NCBI GenBank assembly: GCA_024508355.1
Contig: JAMZEJ010000001.1
Location: 310,001-374,000, forward strand
Source of the DNA: Rhizosaccharibacter radicis
GTDB taxonomy: Bacteria > Pseudomonadota > Alphaproteobacteria > Acetobacterales > Acetobacteraceae
Reading direction: 5' to 3'
Length of the DNA stretch: 64,000 nt
Position 1 is the first letter of the stretch. Each line of letters opens with the position of its first letter. Made by a program: the position numbers and the translations under genes. This document shows, in pieces, positions 27,769-36,673 of the stretch. The notes below the pieces were generated by a model, which did no database searches, was not told the origin of the DNA, and worked only from the letters and a program-made list of their open reading frames with translations.

Positions 27769-29997
27769 TCAGAACTCGACGCGGGCGCTGAGGAAGGCCG
27801 TGCGCGGTTCGCCGACATACAGGTAGTCGGAGGTCTGCCAGCCCCAGAAATGCTTGTTGGCGATGTTGTCGATCTCGGCGCGGAGCATGACGGGCTTCTT
27901 GTTGATGCGCATGACGTAGCTGACGCGCAGGTTCACCAGCACGTAGGCGGGCACGTTGAAGCTGTTGTTGGCATTGCCGACCAGGCCGTCCACGTACTGC
28001 ACCTCGGCGGTGGCCGACAGGTTCTTCACGAACGGGATGCGGTCGGTGATCTGGAACTTGTTCTGGAAGCGCGGGATGCCTTCCACGCGGTTGCCCTGGA
28101 GGTCGGCTTCGGTGTCCTGATAGATCCCCTCCTCCCAGGCGACGCTGTCGGTGAGCGTGAAGCCGTACGGCAGGTCGACGTGGCCGTCCGCCTCGAAGCC
28201 CTGCAGCCGGAGATTGCCGTCGGACACGTAGACGTTGTCGGCGTTGACGTACTGGGCGCCGCGATTGATGCGATACACGGCGGCGTTCGCCGCCCAGCTC
28301 CGCCGGTCGATCTTGGCGCCGACCTCCACCTGGTCGCTGCGCAGCGGCGGCAGGCTCTCGAACGCGTTCTTGTAGATGTCGCCAACGGTGCCGCCATCTT
28401 CCAGCGCCTGCACGTAGGACACGTAGAGCGTGGTGTCGCGCCACGGATGGTAGAGCAGGGCCGCGACCGGAGTGAGCGGCGTCACGGTATAGGCCGTGGG
28501 GCTGCCGCCCGTCCTGCTGTACGACAGCGAGCGGTAGTCGGTGAACCGGCCGCCCGCGATCAGCGACCATCGCTTGCCCAGGCTGATGGTGTCGCTCAGG
28601 AACACCGCCGCCTGGTCCGACCGGAACGACCGGTATTGCGGAAACGAATAGTCGTGCGGGATGACGATCGGCGTCAGCGGCTGGTAGAGGTTCTCGGGGC
28701 CCAGCGCCGCCGTCATCGAGTTCTTCGCGGTGAGGCGGGTGAGCCCCTGCCAGGCGCCCCCGAAGATGATCTCGTGCGTGAACGGCCCGGTGCGCAGATG
28801 GCCGTTCAGCATGGCCTGCACCTGATCGTATACCGCGACGCCCTGGCTGGCGCTGAGATAATCGGTGAAGTCGCCCGCTTGGTCGCGCAGGCGCGGCCAC
28901 TCGCCGGCATAGCGCCGCCAGTCGTAGCTGTGGCTGTAGCCGACCGTGCCGGTAAGGCCGGGCGCGATGTCCCAGCGCAGGCCGCTGGCAAGATACAGCA
29001 CCTCCGAATTGAAGAAGGTGCTGGGCACGGCGGAGAAGTTGCGGTCTCCGCTCGGCGCGCCCGGCAGCGCGCTGCCGACATAGGGGATGGGATTGTTGAG
29101 GATGAAGCCCTGGATGCCACCATACACGCGGCGGTCCTGCCAGATCGCATCGGCCGTCCAGTAGAGCGAGGGCGCCAGGTGCGCGTCGAGCCCGACCGAG
29201 CCCGAATAACGGCGGACGTTGGAACCGTTATAGGTGCGCCCCTGCTCGTGGGTGAGGTTGACGCGGTAGCCGAGCGCCTCGTTCCCGACCCGGCCGCCGA
29301 GATCGACGTTCTGCAGCACCACCGAGTCGGAGCTGTAGCTCAGCGTGGCGGCGGCGATGCGCTTGTCGCCCGGCTGCGGCGGCTTCTTGGTTTCGAAGTT
29401 GATCAGGCCGCCCGGTGCGTTGAAGCCATACATGAAGCCCGACGCTCCCTTGAGGAGCTGGATGTCCTCGAAGGATTCGAGCGGAAGCTCGACGGTCGTC
29501 ATGTAGAAGGGCTGGCCGTTGATCTTGTAGCCGTTGAGATCGTCCAGCGGCACGCCGCGCACGGTGACCGAATAGGAGTTGAACGAGTACGTGTTGCCGT
29601 TGGGCAGCAGCGACGCGTCCTCGGAGAACACGCGCGCGAGCGACTTGACCTGTCGTTCCTGCAGCTCCGCCGCCGTCACCGTGCGGATGGAGAAGGGCGT
29701 GTCCAGCACACGCCGGTTGCCCAGCGCGCCGCCCTGCACCACCGGATCGCGCCGGCGTCCGGTGACCTCCACCGTTTCCGGTCCGTTGTCGCGACGGCGG
29801 CTGGCGATTGGCGACGGCACGACGGTTTCGGACGCGGCCTGCCCTTTCCGGGGCTGCTTGTTCCGATTGTGCACGGCCTTCGTGCCGGGCGAGGGCTGGC
29901 CGCTCTGGTCGGGGAGCGGCTCCGCCGCCAGCAGGCTGGTCGTCGGCAGAGCAAGAAACGCGGCGAGCGCCGCGGTCCGGGTGGCTCGGATCGGCAC
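27769..29997 (-). CDS. TonB-dependent outer-membrane receptor (siderophore type)
   Basis: Outer-membrane beta-barrel receptor of 742 residues that imports a ligand, probably a ferric siderophore, with TonB energy. A signal peptide (IRATRTAALAAFLALPTTSL, then LAAEPLP) precedes a linker and the plug domain: VLDTPFSIRTVTAAELQERQ, LPNGNTYSFNSYSVTVRGVP and FMYGFNAPGGLINFETKKP. The rest is barrel, ending in the expected aromatic residue (SARVEF). The GTG at 29997 was chosen because GGGAG lies at ideal spacing; the open frame runs 17 codons further. It is antiparallel to the secretion genes on both sides. Ligand identity cannot be read from sequence. Confidence 0.92.
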   Translation of the reverse strand: MPIRATRTAALAAFLALPTTSLLAAEPLPDQSGQPSPGTKAVHNRNKQPRKGQAASETVVPSPIASRRRDNGPETVEVTGRRRDPVVQGGALGNRRVLDTPFSIRTVTAAELQERQVKSLARVFSEDASLLPNGNTYSFNSYSVTVRGVPLDDLNGYKINGQPFYMTTVELPLESFEDIQLLKGASGFMYGFNAPGGLINFETKKPPQPGDKRIAAATLSYSSDSVVLQNVDLGGRVGNEALGYRVNLTHEQGRTYNGSNVRRYSGSVGLDAHLAPSLYWTADAIWQDRRVYGGIQGFILNNPIPYVGSALPGAPSGDRNFSAVPSTFFNSEVLYLASGLRWDIAPGLTGTVGYSHSYDWRRYAGEWPRLRDQAGDFTDYLSASQGVAVYDQVQAMLNGHLRTGPFTHEIIFGGAWQGLTRLTAKNSMTAALGPENLYQPLTPIVIPHDYSFPQYRSFRSDQAAVFLSDTISLGKRWSLIAGGRFTDYRSLSYSRTGGSPTAYTVTPLTPVAALLYHPWRDTTLYVSYVQALEDGGTVGDIYKNAFESLPPLRSDQVEVGAKIDRRSWAANAAVYRINRGAQYVNADNVYVSDGNLRLQGFEADGHVDLPYGFTLTDSVAWEEGIYQDTEADLQGNRVEGIPRFQNKFQITDRIPFVKNLSATAEVQYVDGLVGNANNSFNVPAYVLVNLRVSYVMRINKKPVMLRAEIDNIANKHFWGWQTSDYLYVGEPRTAFLSARVEF

Positions 29998-30438
29998 GAG
30001 GAACTCCCAGGCGGGGAACGGGCACCGCCAACGGGCACCTTCATGCACGTCACTACAGAGTGGTTTTCAGGAAACACATACCACAACGTGTCATATGTAT
30101 CATGCGCCGGTGTATGGTGACATCCGGGCGCAGCCGTGCATAGGGCCCACCGCGCGGCAGGGACCTTTGGAACGAGCGCGATCCGCTCGGGATGGCCGGT
30201 GCGGTCGTGGCGCGGGTCGGCACCCGCCAGGCGCGGTCGCGGCGCGATCCGCCGGTCGGCGTGCCGCACACGGCGCCGGCGGATGCCATGGGATCGGCCG
30301 GCGATGTCCGGCCGCGCAGCCTCCTCCCGCCGGGCCGATGCGCCCGCCTGGTGCGGCCGAGGCTGCCCGTCATCGCCCGGCCCTTCCAGGACCGGGCTGC
30401 GCGCGGGCAGGAAGGCGAGGCGGAGCGGCGGCGGGGAT
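29998..30438. other. Intergenic region between the receptor and the M16 peptidase genes
   Basis: About 440 bases without a supported gene. An AT-richer patch at 30060-30110 (including CATATG) lies upstream of the receptor and is its likely promoter region. I do not see a convincing Fur box. Confidence 0.5.
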
Positions 30439-33318
30439 TCAGCCGCCGCCGGGTGGTCCCTTCACCACGGTCGCGAGATCGTCCGGGCGGACCCAGCGGC
30501 GGAACGCGTCCTGCAGCTGCGCGGGCGTGGTGTCGAGATAATGCCTGGCCGCGATGTCCGGCTGGTCGAGCGGCAGGCCGAGATCGGCCAGATGCAGATA
30601 CTCGTAGCCGATGGCGTCGAACGAGGCGCGGCCGAGCGGGATCTGGCGCAGCAGTGAGGCCTTGGCCCGGTCGAGCTCCGGGGCCGGCACCGGATGCTCG
30701 GCCATGTCGCGCAGGTCGCGCACCACCAGGTCGCGCGCCTTGGACACGTTGCCGGGGTCCGCGCCGAACTGCACGGCGTAGCTCGACCGTTCCCGGCTCC
30801 AGCGCAGGGCGGAAGAGACCGAGTACACGTAGCCGGTCTTGACCCGCAGATCGCGATACAGCCGCGAGGAGAAGCCGCCTCCCAGGATCTCGTTGCCGAG
30901 CGTCAGGGTGAAGTGCGCGGGATCGTCCACCCGCGCGCCGAGGGTTTCCAGCAGCGCCGCGCTGGCCTGCAGGCTGGTGCGATCGGGCACATAGGCGTGG
31001 CCGCTCTTGTTGGGCGGAATGGGCGGCAGATCCACGGCCGGCTTCGGTCCCGAGGCCTGCCAGTTGCCGAAGCTCTTCTCCACCGCGGCGCGGGCGCGCT
31101 CGGGCGTGACGTCGCCGATCACCACGATCGTGGCGAGGTCGGGCCGATACGCGGCCGTCACGAAGCCGCGGACGTCGGCCAGCGACAGCGCCATCACGCT
31201 GTGGGGGGTCGCCTCGCGCAGGGCCGGATCGTGCGGCGGCACCACGGCCTGCACGCTGGCGCGCTCGAACAGGTAGTCCGGACTGGCCAGCAGCCCGGCG
31301 AGCTGTCCCGCCACCTGGCGCTGCACCACGGGAAACGCCGCCGCCGGCAGGGCGGGATGCAGCTCGTTCTCCGCCAGCAGCGACAGCCCGTCCTCGAAAT
31401 GCCTGGACGGCACCTTGAGGCTGAAGGTGCTGCCGGCGTTCTCCTCGGCGGCGATGTCGTCCAGCGCCTTCTGGAAGGCCAGCCTGTCGAGGCGCTCGGT
31501 GCCGTAATCGAACATCCGGTCCAGCACGGACGACACGCCTTCCTTGCCCGGCGGCTCCTGCAGATCGGTGTCCTGCCGGATCTGGCCGTAGACCGACACC
31601 GTGCTGGTGACGTGTTCCGGCTGCACGATCAGCCTGAGGCCGTTGGGCAGGGTGCTGACCACCGGGGCGGGGGCGGGCGTCGGCAGCCTGAGCTCGCGCA
31701 GCGCGTTCGCCGCCCAGTCCGGCAGCGCCACGGGCTTCTCGGGCGCGCTTGCGAAAGATTCCGCGCCCCCGAAGCCCTTGCCGGCGATGGGCTTGGGCGA
31801 TTCCTGCGGGGTCAGGATGGCGGTGATCATGCCGGCGGGCTGGAGGAACTGCCGGGCGACCCGGTTCACGTCGTCGGGCGTCACCGCCTCGTAGGCGGCG
31901 GCGATGGCGTCGGGGGAGTCGAGGTTCTGGAACGCCAGGGCTTGCGACCAGCTGTTGGCGAGGCCGCTGATGCTGTCGGCCCGGTAGCCGAGCTGGGCCA
32001 GCTCGTGCGTCTTGGCGGCCTGCACCAGTGCCGGATCGACGCCGTGCGCCACCGTGTCGGCGATCACGCCGCGCATCGAGGCGAGCAGGGGGGCCGGGTC
32101 CGACCCCTTGGGAAAGCCTCCCACCGCGATGGCGAAGCCCACGTCGGGCTTCGGCTGGAACGAGAACTGGGTGGCCAGCGCCCGGCCGGCGGGCACCAGG
32201 CCGTAGAGTGCGGCGCGCTGCGAGCCCAGCACGTCGCCCAGGATGTCGGCGGCGGCGAAATCCTTGGCCTTCAGGCCGGGCATGCGCCACGCCAGGGTGG
32301 CGATGCCGATCGGATAATCGGTGGGAAGGTGGATGGTGCGCGCCTGCACCGGCGTCAGCGTGAAGGGCTTGCGCGCCGGCAGCGTCCGGCGGGGGATGGC
32401 GCCGAACGCGTCCTTGACCTGTTGCAGCGCCCGGGGCGGGTCCACGTCGCCCGCGATCACCAGGATGGCGTTGTTGGGCGCGTACCAGCGCTCATAGAAG
32501 CCGCGCAGCAGCTTCACGTCGGTCTTGTCGAACGAGGGCCGGGTGCCGAGCGCGTCGTGCTCGTAGGGCGTCCCGGCGAACATCGCCGCCTGGAGCTGCG
32601 ACAGATAGGAATAAACCGGCGAGGACAGGTCGCGGCTCACTTCCTGCTCGATCGCGCCGCGCTCCTTGTCCCAGTCCTCCGCCCGCAGGCTGAGGCCGTT
32701 CATGCGCAGCGCTTCCACCTTGAGCGCGACGGCCAGATCCTCGGCCGGGGCCGTGTAGTAGTACTGGGTGACCGTTTCGGTGGTGTCGGCGTTGTAGCCG
32801 CCGCCGAGACGGGCGCCGAGCTCGCTCAGCTGGTCCCGGTCCAGCCCGGCGGAACCGCGGAACATCATGTGTTCCAGGGCGTGCGCGGTGCCGGGGAAGC
32901 CGGGGGGCGCGTCGTTGGAGCCGGCCAGGTAGTTGATCTCGGTGGTCACCACCGGGGCCAGCCGGTCGGGAATGATCACCACCCGCAGGCCGTTCTCCAG
33001 CGTGGCCCGCAGCGCGGCGTCCGGCGCGGTCGGCTTCTGGGCCGCCGGCACCGGCGTGGCGGGGCTGGGGCGCGGGGGCGCGGGCGTCGCCTCGCCCGGG
33101 GGCGGCTGCACCGTCGTGGCCGGCCGGTCCGGCGGCGGCGCGGCCGCCAGGGCGGGCAGGGGCGTGCCCGCCAGCAGGGTGGCCAGCAGCGTGGCCGGCA
33201 GCGTGGCCGCCAGCGCCGGGGCACCGCGCCGGGGCGGGCAGGCGACCGGGGCCGCCGCCCGCGCGGCGCCGCGCGGGAGCGAACAATGGCCGCTGTGGGT
33301 TCGGCGTCGCATCATCAC
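30439..33318 (-). CDS. Two-domain M16 (insulinase/pitrilysin family) zinc peptidase
   Basis: Exported zinc metallopeptidase of 959 residues containing two M16 halves. After a signal-like region (about residues 28-60, Ala/Leu-rich) and a Pro-rich linker, the first half has LENGLRVVIIPDRLAPVVTT and the inverted zinc motif HALEH (in GTAHALEHMMFRG, about 140-152), with the distal ligand Glu in ERGAIEQEVSRD. The second half, from about residue 545 (LPNGLRLIVQPEHVTSTVSV), lacks an HxxEH motif and is the inactive partner that closes the chamber. Such periplasmic enzymes degrade peptides. It lies upstream of the TonB receptor on the same strand, so peptide uptake or processing is a possible shared role, inferred from position. 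Confidence 0.92.
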   Translation of the reverse strand: MMMRRRTHSGHCSLPRGAARAAAPVACPPRRGAPALAATLPATLLATLLAGTPLPALAAAPPPDRPATTVQPPPGEATPAPPRPSPATPVPAAQKPTAPDAALRATLENGLRVVIIPDRLAPVVTTEINYLAGSNDAPPGFPGTAHALEHMMFRGSAGLDRDQLSELGARLGGGYNADTTETVTQYYYTAPAEDLAVALKVEALRMNGLSLRAEDWDKERGAIEQEVSRDLSSPVYSYLSQLQAAMFAGTPYEHDALGTRPSFDKTDVKLLRGFYERWYAPNNAILVIAGDVDPPRALQQVKDAFGAIPRRTLPARKPFTLTPVQARTIHLPTDYPIGIATLAWRMPGLKAKDFAAADILGDVLGSQRAALYGLVPAGRALATQFSFQPKPDVGFAIAVGGFPKGSDPAPLLASMRGVIADTVAHGVDPALVQAAKTHELAQLGYRADSISGLANSWSQALAFQNLDSPDAIAAAYEAVTPDDVNRVARQFLQPAGMITAILTPQESPKPIAGKGFGGAESFASAPEKPVALPDWAANALRELRLPTPAPAPVVSTLPNGLRLIVQPEHVTSTVSVYGQIRQDTDLQEPPGKEGVSSVLDRMFDYGTERLDRLAFQKALDDIAAEENAGSTFSLKVPSRHFEDGLSLLAENELHPALPAAAFPVVQRQVAGQLAGLLASPDYLFERASVQAVVPPHDPALREATPHSVMALSLADVRGFVTAAYRPDLATIVVIGDVTPERARAAVEKSFGNWQASGPKPAVDLPPIPPNKSGHAYVPDRTSLQASAALLETLGARVDDPAHFTLTLGNEILGGGFSSRLYRDLRVKTGYVYSVSSALRWSRERSSYAVQFGADPGNVSKARDLVVRDLRDMAEHPVPAPELDRAKASLLRQIPLGRASFDAIGYEYLHLADLGLPLDQPDIAARHYLDTTPAQLQDAFRRWVRPDDLATVVKGPPGGG

Positions 33319-33572
33319 CCCGTGGATGGTGGCTGGATCAGGTCCGCCCGGGTCCGGCCGCAGGAGCCGGAAAGGCGGCGCGAACCCTAGGTGCTGCGCA
33401 AGAACGGCGGAAGCCGTCCGCGCGAACCTGTCGCATTCTTCACGCTCCCCGCTTCACGACCCCTCCTTCACGTCGCGGCCGGGTTGGGGGGCGAATAGCC
33501 GTTGCCCGGGTGCGCCCGGCGCGCGGGAGCACCTTCCGCCCGGCCGTCGCCTGGGGGAGACTGTTGTTCGTC

Positions 33573-34010
33573 ATGAACCTTTCCTCCAGCTCGCCGGCTT
33601 CGCCATCCGTGCTTCCGGCCCGGCGGGAAGAGCGCGGCTTCACCCTGCTGGAGGTGCTGGTGGCGTTCGTGATCGCCGCGCTGGCGCTGGGAGTGCTGTA
33701 CGAGGGGGCGATCGGCGCGCTGCAGGCTTCCCGCGTCGCCGACCGCACCAGCGAGGCGGTGTCGCGCGCCCGGTCGCACCTGGCCACGATCGGCCACGGG
33801 GTGCCGCTCCGACCCACCGCGCAGGAGGGCGACGACGGCAGCGGCTTTTCCTGGCGGCTGCGCATCAGGCCGGGCGGCAGCATCGCGGCGGACGGCGGCA
33901 CCCTCACGCTGTGGCTGGCCGAGGTGGAGGAGCGCTGGACCGATGGCGGCCACGAACGGCGGGTGATGCTGCGCACGGAGCGTGTCGGCGCCGCCGCAGC
34001 GGGGCGGTGA
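33573..34010 (+). CDS. gspI: Type II secretion minor pseudopilin GspI
   Basis: Minor pseudopilin of the tip complex. The 145-residue precursor has a leader ending ARREERG and the helix FTLLEVLVAFVIAALALGVL, followed by a short C-terminal domain (FSWRLRIRPGGSI and VEERWTDGGHERRVMLRTER) typical of GspI. It opens the second secretion block, 254 bases from the divergent M16 gene; this gap holds no other gene and should contain the promoter. ATG 33573 gives a 24-residue leader. Confidence 0.88.
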   Translation: MNLSSSSPASPSVLPARREERGFTLLEVLVAFVIAALALGVLYEGAIGALQASRVADRTSEAVSRARSHLATIGHGVPLRPTAQEGDDGSGFSWRLRIRPGGSIAADGGTLTLWLAEVEERWTDGGHERRVMLRTERVGAAAAGR

Positions 34011-34086
34011 AACGGCGGACGGACTTGTAACGGTTCGATGCACCGATGGCCGGGCAAACGGCCTGATGCTAGGGTCCGCGCCAGCC

Positions 34087-35307
34087 ATGCCGGCCGCTCC
34101 GCTCTCCTCCCCGTTCATCGGGACGCTGCACGACGTCCTGTCCTGGTGGCGGATGCGGATGCTGGAATTGTTGCCGCGCCGCTTCGCCCCGCCGGATCCT
34201 TCGGTGGCGCCCGCGCTTCTGGTGGTGCCCGAGAACGGCCGCCTGCTGCTGCTGCGGCGGCGCAACGGCGCCGAGCAGCCCGCGGGCGAAGTCGACGCGG
34301 CGGATGGCGCCTCCTTCGAGACGCGCGGGGAAGACGGCCGTGGGATCGCCCCCGGGATCGCCCCTGGGGTCGCTCCTGGGGCCGCCCTGGGGATCGGCGA
34401 GGGGCGGCGGACAAACCGGCGCGAAGCGGTGCTGCTGCGCCTGCCGCCGGGCGCGGTGCTGGTGCGGCCGGTGACGCTGCCGCTGGCGGCCGAGGGCGCG
34501 CTGGACGGCGTGCTGCGCTTCGAGATGGACCGGCTGACCCCCTTCAACGCCGACGACGTGCTGTTCGGCTGGCGCGACCTGCGCCGCGACCGGGAAGCCG
34601 GCAGGCTGCTGCTGACGCTGTTGCTGGTGCCGCGCGCGCCCCTGGCGCCGACCCTGGCGGCGCTGGATGCGGCCGGATTGTCGCCCGACGCGCTGGAAGC
34701 GCCGCTGCCCGGCCTGCCGGCGCCCGTGCGCATCCCGCTGCGCGACCGCGAGCGCCGCGGCCGCCCCGGCCGGATGCGGACGCTGCTGATCCTGGCGGTC
34801 GTGCTGCTGGCGGTGGCGATCGCGGCGCTGCCGTTTCTGTGGCAGGGGCGGCGCCTGGCGGCGCTGGACGAGGAGCGGGGCGCCTTGCGTCCCGCGGTGG
34901 CGGAAGCGCAGCTGCTGCGCGCGCGGATCGCCGGCAGCGGGGCGGGCGCGGCCGCCGTGGCCGCCGAGCGGAACCGGCTGGGAGACGCGCTGGCGGTGCT
35001 GGCCGCCACCACGCGCGTGCTGCCCGACGACACGTTTCTGTCCGACCTGACGCTTCGCGACGGCACCCTCACCATCAGCGGCCAGTCGAGCACGGGCCCG
35101 GATCCCAACGGCGGCGGCCGCGGCGCGGCCCAGCTCATTCCGGCCATGAGCGGCGATCCGAACTTCAGCAACCCGAGCTTCGCGGCCCCGGTGACACGGA
35201 TGGACAACAACAACAGCGAGCTGTTCTCCATCCGCGCCGGGGTGGGGCACGAGCCGGACGCCGCGGGACGCGGCCGGCGGACCGTGCCGGCGGCGCCGGC
35301 GCCATGA
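34087..35307 (+). CDS. gspL: Type II secretion GspL-like / PilN-domain protein
   Basis: Inner-membrane bitopic protein that recruits the GspE ATPase. It is 406 residues. The cytosolic part has an actin-like fold fragment with LEVVPENGRLLLLRRR-type strands and EGALDGVLRFEMDRLTPFNA, followed by DVLFGWRDLRRDREAGRLLL. One membrane helix (about residues 235-258, MRTLLILAVVLLAVAIAALP) leads to a periplasmic PilN-like domain (AALDEERGALRPAVAEAQLL, then LPDDTFLSDLTLRDGTLTIS). A four-fold GIAP-like repeat interrupts the cytosolic part (34342-34389). The start ATG 34087 is preferred over frames opening at 33982. The gspM start overlaps its stop as ATGA. Confidence 0.85.
   Translation: MPAAPLSSPFIGTLHDVLSWWRMRMLELLPRRFAPPDPSVAPALLVVPENGRLLLLRRRNGAEQPAGEVDAADGASFETRGEDGRGIAPGIAPGVAPGAALGIGEGRRTNRREAVLLRLPPGAVLVRPVTLPLAAEGALDGVLRFEMDRLTPFNADDVLFGWRDLRRDREAGRLLLTLLLVPRAPLAPTLAALDAAGLSPDALEAPLPGLPAPVRIPLRDRERRGRPGRMRTLLILAVVLLAVAIAALPFLWQGRRLAALDEERGALRPAVAEAQLLRARIAGSGAGAAAVAAERNRLGDALAVLAATTRVLPDDTFLSDLTLRDGTLTISGQSSTGPDPNGGGRGAAQLIPAMSGDPNFSNPSFAAPVTRMDNNNSELFSIRAGVGHEPDAAGRGRRTVPAAPAP
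34342..34389 (+). repeat. Four tandem 12-base repeats inside gspL
   Basis: Four units close to GGGATCGCCCCT encode GIAP-GIAP-GVAP-GAAL. In-frame 12-base units change length without breaking the gene, so copy number may vary between strains. Confidence 0.7.
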
Positions 35308-35954
35308 CCCGTGCGCGCGGCCTGGCCGGTCATCTTCCCGAAGGACGCAATGGCCGCCTGCTCGCGCTGGCACTCGGCGCCGTGGTGGTGCTGGCGGTGT
35401 GGAACGCCCTGCTGCTGCCCGTGATCGACTGGTACGGAGCGCGGTCGGCCGGGATCGAGCGGCAAACGGCCCTGCTGGAGCGGGAACGTTCGCTGGCGGC
35501 GCGGCTGCCCGCGCTGCGCGCGCAGGTGCGGCGGATGGCGGATGGCCATGCGGCCGCCGTGCTGATGGGCCAATCCAGCGACACCCTGGCGGCCGCTTCC
35601 CTGCAGGAACGGGTGCAGACCATGGCGGGGTCGCTCGGCGTGAGCCTGTCCAGCACCGAAAGCCTGCCGGCGGCTCCGGCCGGCCCCTACCGCCGCATCG
35701 GCATGCGGGTGTCGTTGTCGGCCCGCTACGACGCCCTGGTGCGGCTGCTCGCCGCGATCGAGAAGGCGGAGCCGGCCATGCTGGTGGACGACCTGCAGCT
35801 GCACGGCGCGCGCTTGTCGCCGCAGGCGGACAGTCCGCTGGAAGCCGCCTTCACCGTGCTGGCCTTCCGGTTGGCCTCGCCGGGCGACCGGTCGGGTTCC
35901 GCCGCGCCGGACGGTTCCGAAGGCAACGGGGCTGCCGGAGACGGATCGTCGTGA
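35304..35954 (+). CDS. gspM: Type II secretion GspM-like protein
   Basis: Small bitopic partner of GspL in the inner-membrane platform. It has 216 residues: a cytosolic N-terminus, one helix at about residues 19-40 (LLALALGAVVVLAVWNALLL), a coiled segment (ERQTALLERERSLAARLPAL) and a ferredoxin-like periplasmic domain with YDALVRLLAAIEKAEPAMLV and DDLQLHGARL, the GspM/PilO pattern. It overlaps gspL by four bases and the next gene by four bases, showing tight translational coupling. Confidence 0.85.
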   Translation: MTRARGLAGHLPEGRNGRLLALALGAVVVLAVWNALLLPVIDWYGARSAGIERQTALLERERSLAARLPALRAQVRRMADGHAAAVLMGQSSDTLAAASLQERVQTMAGSLGVSLSSTESLPAAPAGPYRRIGMRVSLSARYDALVRLLAAIEKAEPAMLVDDLQLHGARLSPQADSPLEAAFTVLAFRLASPGDRSGSAAPDGSEGNGAAGDGSS

Positions 35955-36673
35955 GCGCTCCGGCGCGGCGCGGGATGCCGGATCGCGCGGCGGCCGTCCC
36001 GCCGCGCGGCGCGGGCCCGGTCGCCGTTCTGCTGCTCGGGCTGGGTTGGCTGGCGGCCCCGGCGGCGGGTGCGGCCCCGCCGGCCGCCGCCGCACCTTCT
36101 TCCGAGCCGGCGCCAACGCAGGGCCGGGCGGGATCGCCGCCATCATCGGCCTCCATCTCCGCGCCCGCTTCCGCAAGCGAGGCCGAACCCGGTGCGGCGC
36201 GGGTGGACGAGTGGGTGACGGCGATCCTCGCGCGGCCATTGTTCGACCCCAAGCGCCGGCCGCCCAGCGTCGCGGCGGCCGGGCCGGCCGAACCCCGGCT
36301 GGCCGGCATCCTGTTGATGCCCAAGGGCCGGTTCGCGTTGTTCGCGGGCGAGAACGATTCCCGCGGCACCCTGGTGGCGGTGGGTGGCGAGGCCGGCTCG
36401 TTCCACGTGGACCGGATCGATCCCGACCAGGTGTCGGTGTCCGGCCCGGACGGGACGAAGACCCTGCGGCCGCGCTTCAGCGAAACCACGGGGGATGCCG
36501 GCGCTTCCGCCGCCGCGACCGGGATGCCTGCCCATCCGTCCATCCTCGATCTTCTGCGCGGCCGGGCCGGCCAGCTGCTGCCCGCGCAGGCCGCGGCCGG
36601 TGCGCCCCCGCCCGTGGCGCCGTCCCCGCCGACGATCATCGCCAATCCTCCTTCCCGGCCGCCCCAACAATGA
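35951..36673 (+). CDS. Type II secretion GspC/GspN-like protein
   Basis: A 240-residue secreted or membrane-tethered protein. It begins at a GTG overlapping the gspM stop (GTGA); an ATG eight codons later is an alternative. A hydrophobic N-terminal segment (VAVLLLGLGWLAAPAAGA) acts as signal or anchor, followed by a Pro/Ala/Ser-rich linker. From about residue 75, VTAILARPLFDPKRRPP and PRLAGILLMPKGRFALFAGE resemble the homology region of GspC and the Xanthomonas-type GspN, which contacts the secretin. It precedes gspD directly and no other gspC candidate exists in the window, so it may fill that role. The name GspN versus GspC is unsettled. Confidence 0.75.
   Translation: MSAPARRGMPDRAAAVPPRGAGPVAVLLLGLGWLAAPAAGAAPPAAAAPSSEPAPTQGRAGSPPSSASISAPASASEAEPGAARVDEWVTAILARPLFDPKRRPPSVAAAGPAEPRLAGILLMPKGRFALFAGENDSRGTLVAVGGEAGSFHVDRIDPDQVSVSGPDGTKTLRPRFSETTGDAGASAAATGMPAHPSILDLLRGRAGQLLPAQAAAGAPPPVAPSPPTIIANPPSRPPQQ

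Noticed and set aside
30049..30110. Fur box upstream of the TonB-dependent receptor
   Set aside because: The AT-rich patch contains CATATG and short repeats but no acceptable match to the 19-base Fur consensus.
33319..33572. Possible mobile element at the junction splitting the secretion cluster
   Set aside because: No transposase, inverted repeat or target duplication could be seen on either side of the receptor-peptidase segment.
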